7,773 nucleotides of DNA from CAZUFB01 sp964619775. Its GTDB lineage: Bacteria > Actinomycetota > Coriobacteriia > Coriobacteriales > UMGS124. How positions within the stretch are numbered: the first letter of the stretch is position 1; every line of letters starts with the position of its first letter. The notes beneath the pieces are model-generated. The model did not search any database, was not told the origin of the DNA, and saw nothing but the letters and a program-made list of their open reading frames with translations. Shown here in pieces: positions 1-5,533 of the stretch. The DNA lies in the NCBI GenBank assembly GCA_964619775.1, contig CAZUFB010000095.1, forward strand, positions 1 through 7,773, given 5' to 3'. The translations under genes and the position numbers were made by a program.

Positions 1-72
1 GCCCAAGGCCAGTTCGAAGGTGCGACCGAACCCGCCACGCTGGTCGAGGAGACAGACGGACCTGCCGCGTAG
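1..72 (+). CDS. C-terminal end of an unidentified protein (partial, 5' end outside window)
   Basis: Frame 1 is open from the first base to a TAG at 70-72 and would give the last 23 residues of a protein, ending ...LVEETDGPAA. The tail is acidic and low in hydrophobics, like a flexible C-terminus. Third codon positions are mostly G or C, as in the other genes here, and a strong hairpin with a T-run lies about 50 bases after the stop, which fits the end of a transcription unit. The other two plus frames are also open across this short stretch, so the assignment rests on codon bias and the downstream hairpin. The family cannot be recognised from so little sequence. Confidence 0.42.
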   Translation, partial: AQGQFEGATEPATLVEETDGPAA

Positions 73-120
73 CATGCCACACGGCATCGCGGCGCAAAGA
101 CGATAAGCCGCATCCACCGT

Positions 121-162
121 CGGCCCCGGCACCTTGCATATGCAGGCGCCGGGGCCGTCTTT
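121..162 (+). terminator. Rho-independent terminator-like hairpin
   Basis: The arms CGGCCCCGGC (121-130) and GCCGGGGCCG (148-157) are perfect 10-bp complements, with CCT/AGG able to extend the stem inward after one A/C mismatch. The sequence TCTTT follows at 158-162. It lies between the TAG at 72 and the regulator start at 280, so it most likely ends the upstream transcript. The T-run is short and interrupted, which is common in GC-rich genomes. An outer pair, CAAAGACG (95-102) and CGTCTTTG (156-163), could form a competing stem. Confidence 0.65.
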
Positions 163-209
163 GCCAACGACCGCCCCGCCTCTCGCCGCAGCGATGCAAT
201 CCCATGGAT

Positions 210-220
210 TACACTATGTC
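210..220 (+). promoter_or_regulatory. Weak candidate -10 region for the LuxR-type gene
   Basis: TACACT (210-215), running into TATGTC (215-220), is the most promoter-like hexamer in the short, locally less GC-rich stretch between the hairpin at 121-162 and the start at 280. No convincing -35 hexamer lies 16-18 bases upstream; the sequence there is GC-rich. The position leaves a leader of about 60 bases. This is a guess from position and composition. Confidence 0.25.
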
Positions 221-279
221 GAACCTCGGCACACGAAGGGTGCCACAGAAGGCAAAGGACGCTTGGGGGAACAGGGTCG

Positions 280-1989
280 ATGTCTAAACGTTCGGCTGCG
301 GCAACCACGGCGGCGGCGCGCAATGCCGCGGCGCGGCCCGTTTCGCCGGGAAGGCGCATGCGGCGCACCCGGGCCGTGCTTGCAGCTGAAAACCGTGCGA
401 CCGCCCGCCCCCACATCGCGCTGCTTGCGGGATACGGCCTGTTCAAAATCCTCATGGACCGTACCTACACCACGGCGTCTTCGACCATCGAGAACTCGCA
501 CATCCTCATCAACAGCCTGTCGTTCAGCATCGCGTCGTCGTTCTTCATCCTCCTTACCTCGGCGGTGCTAACCGTGCTGTACTGGCGGCGCCCAACCCTG
601 CGGCTCGACGTCCCGGCAATCGCAGCCCTGCTCATCCTGGCATGCGCCAACCCTCTCCTGGCGTCGGGCCTGCTTGCCCGCCTGCCACCGGGTGCGGAGA
701 CCGTCGTGCCGTCCGCGGTCTACGGCGTCGCCGCCATCATCGCCAACACCGTGTGGCTCGTCCCCTTCGCCTCGCTGCGACCCCGCCGCTGCCTTGCGCT
801 GCTGGCCTTCGCCATGCTGGCCGGATCGGTCGGCACGGCCCTCGTCGGCAGCCTCCCCGCCCCCGCGCAGCCCTGGGCGCTGTTCGTCGCAGGCGTCGCC
901 AGCGCCATCCTCTACGCATGCCATAACCGGCAGTGCGGCGAGCCGCCGGCTCCGGCAACCCGGCCGACGCGCGCCCTGCGGAGGCGCCGCATCGCCGATG
1001 CGGCCTCGTACCTTGCCGGCCCGTTTATCGTCTACGCCGCTACCGGGCTCATCCTCGGCCTCGTTACGGCGTTCCAGGTGAGCGGCCTCCAAGAAACGCC
1101 CGGTTTGTCGGTCCTGCGCAACGTCGCCACGGCCGCAGCCTACGCGCTCGTCGTCTGCCTTGCCCTGTTCGCCCGCAGCACACCGAGCATCCGCAAGACG
1201 TTCGGCCGCGCATGCCCGGCAATCGCGCTCATCCTTATCGCGATGCCGTTCGTCGACACGGCCGGCGGCGCCGTCTTCACCTCGGCGCTCGCGGCGTTCA
1301 ACGCCTTCGCCAGCGTCTCGATGCTCTTCCTGCTGCTGGAATACGCACGAGCGGCAAAGCTGCCTGCCGGGGCGGCCGTGGGCACCGTCACGTTTCTCTC
1401 GCGCCTCGTCCTGCTCGCAGGACTCGTCGGGGGCGCGTTGCTAGGCATGAGAAACGACGTCGACGCCACCGTCCGCTCGCTCATCGTGGCCATCGCCTCA
1501 ATCTACCTGCTCATGCTCGTCCTCGTTGCCTTCGCCCGCAACCGGCGCGCCCCGCTGCACAGCGACAGCGTCGCTCTGGGCTCGCTGGCACAGGACGGAA
1601 AGCCCGCGGTAACCGAACTGGCCGACGACCCCTCCGACCAGCCGGCTTTTGCCTCCTGCACGGCGACCGACGGTCAAACCGGCACGCCGCAAAACACCCC
1701 GGCCGATCCAACCGTCGCAAACCCCGCACCCGACACCTACGAGCAGCGCGCCGACGCCTTGGGTAGACGGCACCGACTGACCGTCCGCGAACAGGAGGTT
1801 TTGCTGCTGCTTGCCCGCGGCCGTTCCGCAACCTACGTCGCCGACGAACTGGGACTGGCGACCAGCACCGTGCGCAGCTACGCCAAGAGCCTCTACGCCA
1901 AGCTCGGCATCCACTCGAAGCAGGAGCTCATAGACCTGTTCTCTGACGACACAGACGAGATGCGCGATGCCGAACGGGGCGTCGGCTAG
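280..1989 (+). CDS. Membrane-embedded LuxR-family transcriptional regulator (about 12 TM + HTH)
   Basis: The 569-residue protein has a basic, Ala/Arg-rich tail (1-43), then about 12 hydrophobic helices between residues ~45 and ~417 (for example ~80-100, 111-130, 142-162, 246-266, 362-388, 394-416). A hydrophilic, Pro/Asp/Thr-rich linker follows (~420-495), then a C-terminal LuxR-type HTH (~500-555). The HTH has the family landmarks LTVREQEVL, TSTVRSYAKSLYAKLGIHS and KQELIDLF. The likely role is a one-component sensor: the membrane part senses a ligand or transports something and the cytoplasmic HTH binds DNA. Ligand and targets are unknown. No receiver domain or phospho-acceptor site is seen. 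Such proteins are numerous in Eggerthellaceae and often sit beside metabolic genes they control. The start is supported by GGGGGA at 265-270, 9 bases before ATG; M27 (358) has its purine run only 3 bases away. It appears monocistronic. Confidence 0.9.
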   Translation: MSKRSAAATTAAARNAAARPVSPGRRMRRTRAVLAAENRATARPHIALLAGYGLFKILMDRTYTTASSTIENSHILINSLSFSIASSFFILLTSAVLTVLYWRRPTLRLDVPAIAALLILACANPLLASGLLARLPPGAETVVPSAVYGVAAIIANTVWLVPFASLRPRRCLALLAFAMLAGSVGTALVGSLPAPAQPWALFVAGVASAILYACHNRQCGEPPAPATRPTRALRRRRIADAASYLAGPFIVYAATGLILGLVTAFQVSGLQETPGLSVLRNVATAAAYALVVCLALFARSTPSIRKTFGRACPAIALILIAMPFVDTAGGAVFTSALAAFNAFASVSMLFLLLEYARAAKLPAGAAVGTVTFLSRLVLLAGLVGGALLGMRNDVDATVRSLIVAIASIYLLMLVLVAFARNRRAPLHSDSVALGSLAQDGKPAVTELADDPSDQPAFASCTATDGQTGTPQNTPADPTVANPAPDTYEQRADALGRRHRLTVREQEVLLLLARGRSATYVADELGLATSTVRSYAKSLYAKLGIHSKQELIDLFSDDTDEMRDAERGVG

Positions 1990-2006
1990 GCACCGCGCAC
2001 CAAGAC

Positions 2007-2072
2007 GCCGTTTGGCGGCAGGCAGAGAGGTCCGCATGTCAAAAACGCCTCCCTCCCCCAGCCGTTTGGCGG
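2007..2072. repeat. Two copies of a 12-bp direct repeat GCCGTTTGGCGG
   Basis: GCCGTTTGGCGG occurs exactly at 2007-2018 and 2061-2072, 54 bases apart start to start. The first copy lies just after the LuxR stop; the second lies inside the possible mini-gene. Each contains GCC-GTTT-GGC, a short potential hairpin (CGCC/GGCG in the first copy). No third copy was seen nearby. It could be a paired protein-binding site, a trace of duplication, or chance. Confidence 0.5.
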
Positions 2073-2180
2073 AGAAGGGCGGCTCCTACACGACGGCCTT
2101 ATGACGCATCGCGCCTTCAGAAGTGGCGCGACGACCTGCGCACCGTGACGGTCGAAGACCTCTATCGCGACCTTGGCTAA
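2036..2180 (+). pseudogene. Possible broken or frameshifted small gene
   Basis: An ATG at 2036 follows GAGAGG (2025-2030) with a 5-base spacer and opens 22 codons (MSKTPPSPSRLAEKGGSYTTAL) ending at TGA 2102-2104. Moving one base forward at that TGA gives GAC GCA TCG and an open stretch to TAA 2178-2180, ending ...RLQKWRDDLRTVTVEDLYRD-LG. That stretch has no start codon of its own, but is hydrophilic, helix-like and GC-rich at third positions, as in a real protein tail. Together they would encode about 47 residues. The likeliest reading is a gene fragment with a frameshift; a programmed +1 shift or chance openness are alternatives. The family is not recognised. Confidence 0.3.
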
Positions 2181-2200
2181 ACGCGGACGATACTCGGTGA

Positions 2201-2239
2201 CGCCGGCCCCGGCACGCGCCGGTCGCGCCGGGGGCGACC
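2201..2239 (-). terminator. GC-rich inverted repeats downstream of the copper operon
   Basis: GGTCGC (2221-2226) and GCGACC (2234-2239) form a perfect 6-bp stem around GCCGGGG. A competing 7-bp pair, CCCCGGC (2207-2213) with GCCGGGG (2227-2233), overlaps it. The element begins about 40 bases past the csoR-like stop on the minus strand and could end that operon. No T-run follows the stem in that direction; a TTTTT lies before it instead. A conventional intrinsic terminator is therefore only weakly supported. Confidence 0.35.
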
Positions 2240-2277
2240 CTGTGAAAAACCGTCCGCTCCGTCCTCGCCCTGCGCCC

Positions 2278-2550
2278 TTACCGCGCGAGCTTGTCGATGA
2301 CCGACTCGATCTCGGCGAACTTCTCGTCGCGCTCGGCGTCGGAGCCGCTCTCGGCGGCGGTGCGCACGCAGTGCTCGATATGCGCCTTGAGCACGCAGGC
2401 GTTGGTCTTGGCCAGCAGCTTCTCGGTCGCCATGAGCTGGTTCGACACGTCGATGCAGTAGCGGTCCTCCTCGACCATCTTGATGATGCCGTCTATCTGG
2501 CCGCGCGCCGTGCGCAGATAGCGCAGGACCTCGGCATGGTCGGCCATCAT
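2278..2550 (-). CDS. csoR: CsoR/RcnR-family copper-sensing repressor
   Basis: This is a 90-residue all-helical protein of normal length for the CsoR/RcnR/FrmR family. Family landmarks are LRTARGQIDGIIKMVEEDRYC near the N-terminus, an AKTNACVLKAHIEHCV segment, and a charged C-terminal helix. The Cu(I)-site triad of CsoR is present: Cys in RYCIDV, then His and Cys in HIEHC (spacing four), which supports copper rather than formaldehyde or nickel sensing. CsoR proteins bind G-tract palindromes as apo-tetramers and release DNA when Cu(I) binds; the palindrome at 5271-5295 is the obvious target. It is the last gene of the copA-copZ-csoR unit, with 2 bases between the copZ stop and the first of two tandem ATGs (2548-2550, 2545-2547). 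No clear separate ribosome site is seen, so translational coupling is likely. Using the second ATG gives 89 residues. Confidence 0.9.
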   Translation of the reverse strand: MMADHAEVLRYLRTARGQIDGIIKMVEEDRYCIDVSNQLMATEKLLAKTNACVLKAHIEHCVRTAAESGSDAERDEKFAEIESVIDKLAR

Positions 2551-2552
2551 GG

Positions 2553-2774
2553 CTAGGCGGCCGAAATCTCGAGGACCTGGTAGTTCTCGCTTGCGGCGAG
2601 CACGGCCGCGCGCAGCTGGTCGGGCGTCACGTCGTCGGAGCACTCGACCTCGACGGTGTTGGTCTCGTGGCTCGCCTCGGCATCGGTCACGCCCGCCACC
2701 TCGAGCAGGTGCGACTCGACGTTGGCCTCGCAGTGGCCGCACATGAGCCCCGACGTCTTGATGGTGTACTTCAT
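2553..2774 (-). CDS. copZ: CopZ-like copper chaperone (single HMA domain)
   Basis: This 73-residue protein is one heavy-metal-associated domain of the beta-alpha-beta-beta-alpha-beta kind, as in CopZ/Atx1 chaperones that carry Cu(I) in the cytoplasm to a P-type ATPase or repressor. The metal site is the CxxC of GLMCGHCE (Cys12, Cys15). The usual pattern is MxCxxC; here Leu stands at the usual Met position and Met directly precedes the first Cys. The rest (EANVESHLLEVAGVTDAEASHETNTVEV) follows the HMA pattern. The start at 2774 is preceded by GAGAAAGGA on the minus strand at good spacing; an ATG four codons upstream... overlaps that purine run too closely to be used, and longer upstream readings are Arg-rich and unlike the family. 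It lies 87 bases after copA and 2 bases before csoR, so it is probably co-transcribed. Confidence 0.88.
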   Translation of the reverse strand: MKYTIKTSGLMCGHCEANVESHLLEVAGVTDAEASHETNTVEVECSDDVTPDQLRAAVLAASENYQVLEISAA

Positions 2775-2834
2775 GGCAAACATCCTTTCTCTCAAAGTCA
2801 ACCGTCGGCTCCAAACCCCACGGCGGCGCGCTTT

Positions 2835-2856
2835 GCGGCCGGCCGGGGTCGGCCGC
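2835..2856 (-). other. Intercistronic hairpin between copA and copZ
   Basis: GCGGCCG (2835-2841) and CGGCCGC (2850-2856) are perfect 7-bp complements around an 8-base loop. They sit 6 bases beyond the copA stop inside the 87-base gap before copZ. There is no T-run after it on the minus strand, so full termination is unlikely. It could act as an mRNA stability or partial attenuation element that changes the copZ/csoR to copA ratio. GC-rich sequence makes such stems fairly common, so function is uncertain. Confidence 0.4.
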
Positions 2857-2861
2857 ATTCC

Positions 2862-5192
2862 CTACGAGGCGTCGCGCCCCCGCGGTGCGAGCTTGGAGCG
2901 GAAACCGCGCAGGCGCAGCGCGTTGGACACCACGCAGATGGAGCTCAGGCTCATCGCCGCGGCGCCGAACATGGGCGAAAGCTGCCATCCCAGCAGCGGG
3001 TAGAACACGCCCGCCGCCAGGGGAATGCCGATAGAATTGTAGAACAGCGCCCAGAACAGGTCCTGCTTGATGTTGCGCATCGTCGCGCGCGACAGCTCTA
3101 TGGCACGCGTCACGTCGAGCAGGTCGCTGCGCATCAGCACGACGTCGGCGCTCTCGGCGGCCACGTCGGTGCCGGTCCCGATGGCTATGCCCACGTCGGC
3201 GCGCGCCAGGGCGGGAGAGTCGTTCACGCCGTCCCCCACCATCGCGACCGACTGGCCGGCCTGCTGCAGCTCGCGCACGTGGCGCTCCTTGTCCTGGGGC
3301 AGCACGTCGGCAAGCACCTCGTCGATGCCCACCTGCGCGGCGATGGCGCGCGCCGTGAGCTCGTTGTCGCCGGTCAGCATCACCGTGCGCACCCCCAGCT
3401 CGTGCAGCGTCTCCACCGCGCGGGCGCTCGTGGGCTTCACGGTGTCGGCCACGGCGACCGTGCCCTGGTACACCCCGTTCTTCGCAAAGAACAGCGGCGT
3501 CTTGCCTGCGGCGGCGAACCGCTCGCGTACGCCGTCGGGCACCGCGACGCCGAGCTCGGCCATGCAGCGGGAGTTGCCGGCCGCCACGACGTTGGCCCCC
3601 TCGCGCGCCGTCACGCCGCGGCCCGGCAGCGCCTCGAAGCCCGACACCTGCCGAGGCACGATGCCGAGCCCCTTGGCATGCCCCACGATCGCCTCGGCCA
3701 GCGGATGCTCGCTTTTGGACTCGAGCGCCGCGGCGAGTTTGAGCAGCCCCTTCTCCGTCACGCCTTCGGCCGGCAGCACGTCGGTCACGCTCGGCGCGCC
3801 CCGGGTCACCGTGCCGGTCTTGTCGAGCACCACGGTGCCCACCTTGTGCAGCGTCTCGAGCGCCTCGGCGCTTTTGAACAGGATGCCCATCTCGGCACCC
3901 TTGCCGGTTGAGACCATGATGGCCACCGGGGTCGCCAGGCCCAGCGCGCACGGGCACGAGATGACCACCACGGCCACCGCCGCCATGAGGGCGCGGGGCA
4001 CGTCGGCGCCGGTCGCGACCATCCACACGATAAAGGTCACCAGGGCGATGCCCAGGACGATGGGCACGAACACGCCGGCCACCTTGTCGGCCAGGCGGGC
4101 GATGGGGGCCTTGGTGGCGTTGGCGTCCTCGACGAGCCGAATAATGCGCGCAAGGTTGGTGTCGGCCCCCACGCGCGTCGCCCGGAAGGTGAACGAGCCG
4201 GTGCGGTTGATGGTGGCCGCGCTCACGGTGTCGCCTGCGGACTTCTCGACGGGCATCGACTCGCCCGTGAGCGCCGACTCGTCGACCGACGACGCCCCCT
4301 CCACGATGACGCCGTCCACGGGGATCGACTCGCCCGGCCGCACCACGATGAGGTCGCCCAGCGCGATGGCGTCGGCCGAAACCGTCTGCTCCTCGCCGTC
4401 GACCAGGCGCCTCGCCGTCTTGGGCGCCAGGCTGATGAGGTGCTCGATGGCGCCGCCCGTCTTGGACTTGCTGCGCGTCTCGAGGTATTTGCCCACCGTG
4501 ACCAGCGACAAGATCATGCCGGCGCTCTCAAAGTACAGGTTGTTCATCACCCAGTCGTGCGCCGCCTCGTGGTCGCCCGCGCCCAGCGCGAGGCTCACCT
4601 GAAACGTCGCGTAGACCGAGTAGGCGATGGACGCCGCCGCGCCGATGGCCACGAGCGTGTCCATGCTCGGCGAGCCGTGCGCAAGCGACTTGAAGCCGTT
4701 GGTAAAGTAGGCGCTGTTCGCATAGACGATAGGGACGAGCAGGAAAATCTCGGCCAGGCACAGGTTCATCGCATAGCGGTGGTCGGTGAAGAACGCCGGC
4801 AGCGGCCAGCCGAACATGTGCCCCATGCCGATGTAGAACAGCGGGACGAGGCACACGATGGAGACGATGAGCCGCGTGCGCATCTTGCGCGCCGTCTCCT
4901 CGAGCTTCTTGGTGGGGCTCTCGAAGCTCATGGGGCGCGCGGCGGTACCCGAAGGCGAAGAACCCGCGGCTCCTTGGCCGGCCTGCAGGTTTGCCGAGTA
5001 GCCTGCCTTGTCCACCGCCGAGCAGATGTCGTCGGGCGTAAGGGCGTCCGCGTCGTAGTCAACCGCCATCGATCCGGACAGCAGGTTGACGGTCACGCCC
5101 TGCACGCCCTCGAGCTTGGAGACCGCCTTCTCGACGTGCGCCTGGCAGGCGGCGCAGGTCATGCCGCCGACGTCGAACTTCTGGTGCGTCAT
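2862..5192 (-). CDS. copA: Cu(+)-exporting P1B-1-type ATPase
   Basis: The 776-residue protein uses ATP to move Cu(I) out of the cytoplasm. It has one N-terminal HMA domain (1-~70) with GMTCAAC (Cys13, Cys16), a Gly/Ser/Ala linker, then helices near 107-124, 141-159, 176-200 and 219-237. The actuator TGES is at 309-312. Cys413-Pro414-Cys415 lies in the sixth helix, the phosphorylated Asp457 in DKTGT, His496-Pro497 in the nucleotide domain, and GDGVND at 653-658. The last two helices carry Tyr718-Asn719...Pro724 and Met747..Ser750-Ser751, the P1B-1 signature that marks Cu(I)/Ag(I) rather than Zn/Cd. All catalytic residues are intact. The start at 5192 is chosen because GGGAGG sits 5 bases upstream and the HMA domain begins at once; the frame stays open upstream to 5549, but that sequence crosses the operator. 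It is the first gene of copA-copZ-csoR. Confidence 0.96.
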   Translation of the reverse strand: MTHQKFDVGGMTCAACQAHVEKAVSKLEGVQGVTVNLLSGSMAVDYDADALTPDDICSAVDKAGYSANLQAGQGAAGSSPSGTAARPMSFESPTKKLEETARKMRTRLIVSIVCLVPLFYIGMGHMFGWPLPAFFTDHRYAMNLCLAEIFLLVPIVYANSAYFTNGFKSLAHGSPSMDTLVAIGAAASIAYSVYATFQVSLALGAGDHEAAHDWVMNNLYFESAGMILSLVTVGKYLETRSKSKTGGAIEHLISLAPKTARRLVDGEEQTVSADAIALGDLIVVRPGESIPVDGVIVEGASSVDESALTGESMPVEKSAGDTVSAATINRTGSFTFRATRVGADTNLARIIRLVEDANATKAPIARLADKVAGVFVPIVLGIALVTFIVWMVATGADVPRALMAAVAVVVISCPCALGLATPVAIMVSTGKGAEMGILFKSAEALETLHKVGTVVLDKTGTVTRGAPSVTDVLPAEGVTEKGLLKLAAALESKSEHPLAEAIVGHAKGLGIVPRQVSGFEALPGRGVTAREGANVVAAGNSRCMAELGVAVPDGVRERFAAAGKTPLFFAKNGVYQGTVAVADTVKPTSARAVETLHELGVRTVMLTGDNELTARAIAAQVGIDEVLADVLPQDKERHVRELQQAGQSVAMVGDGVNDSPALARADVGIAIGTGTDVAAESADVVLMRSDLLDVTRAIELSRATMRNIKQDLFWALFYNSIGIPLAAGVFYPLLGWQLSPMFGAAAMSLSSICVVSNALRLRGFRSKLAPRGRDAS

Positions 5193-5266
5193 GGGAACCT
5201 CCCACGGTTGGCTGGCTTTTCGGGCGGCCGCGCCGGACCATGCGCCCGCATGCCGTCGTCGGGTAC

Positions 5267-5276
5267 AGCATACACC
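5267..5276 (-). promoter_or_regulatory. Candidate -10 region of the copA promoter
   Basis: Read on the minus strand this is GGTGTATGCT, containing TATGCT (5272-5267). It overlaps one arm of the G-tract palindrome and lies about 75 bases before the copA start. The other arm contains TATACC, a second possible -10. No strong -35 is visible at 17 bases for either. Overlap with the operator suits repression by blocking RNA polymerase. The same ten bases occur upstream of the dehydrogenase gene. Confidence 0.4.
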
Positions 5277-5295
5277 CCCACTGGGTGGGGGTATA
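5271..5295 (-). promoter_or_regulatory. CsoR operator (G-tract palindrome) upstream of copA
   Basis: Two 11-base arms, 5271-5281 (TACACCCCCAC) and 5285-5295 (GTGGGGGTATA), are complementary at 10 of 11 positions around a 3-base centre; only 5273/5293 fails. The pattern of C5/G5 tracts flanked by TA is the known form of CsoR operators in Actinobacteria and Firmicutes. It lies 78 bases upstream of the copA start, and a CsoR-like gene with the Cu(I)-site residues ends the same operon. The expected behaviour is repression when copper is low and release of copA, copZ and csoR when Cu(I) rises. Confidence 0.82.
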
Positions 5296-5533
5296 GAGCA
5301 GTCCACAAAAACGCCGGCTCCGTTGCCTCGCTGCGCCCACGCTCGTGCGATCCCCGCATGCGGCGCGCGCCGCCCCCGCACGCCGTGCACGGCAGGCCGG
5401 TTTCTCCCCGCAAGCTTTTCGCAAGGACATCGCATGGGGCCGGCAACCGCCTGGGGCGCAGGCCCGTCGTATCGTATCGCGCGGCAGGAACGCCCAAGCC
5501 GCAACCGAACCCGTCCGTCCAGGGAGGCCGACC
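5296..5533. other. Intergenic region between the copA operator and the peptidase gene
   Basis: Together with the copA leader (5193-5270) this makes about 340 bases without a gene. It must hold the plus-strand promoter of the peptidase gene, but no good -35/-10 pair stands out; TATCGT (5470-5475) and TATCGC (5475-5480) are the least unlikely -10 candidates. The peptidase frame is open through here from 5345 with an in-frame ATG. However, the residues are Arg/Ala/Pro-rich without hydrophobic pattern, and the strong ribosome site lies at 5521-5527, so I treat this stretch as non-coding. Confidence 0.5.

Noticed and set aside
2036..2180. Release factor 2 (prfB) with its programmed frameshift.
   Set aside because: The TGA C junction is similar, but the downstream frame ends after 25 codons, has no release-factor motif, and the slippery codon differs.
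2278..4026. A 582-codon minus-strand frame that ends with the csoR-like sequence.
   Set aside because: Only the last 90 codons resemble a protein; the rest is copA and copZ read in another frame, with Arg/Gly/Ala-rich shadow composition.
2667..4602. Long plus-strand open frames (2667-3911 and 3067-4602) opposite copA.
   Set aside because: They lie antisense to a gene with every P1B-ATPase motif intact. Their translations are His/Arg- or Ser/Thr/Ala-rich with no domain pattern, as expected from GC-rich sequence with few stops.
5345..5533. Upstream start at 5345 for the peptidase.
   Set aside because: The added 63 residues are Arg/Ala/Pro-rich without structure, and ATG 5534 has an ideal AGGGAGG site at six bases.
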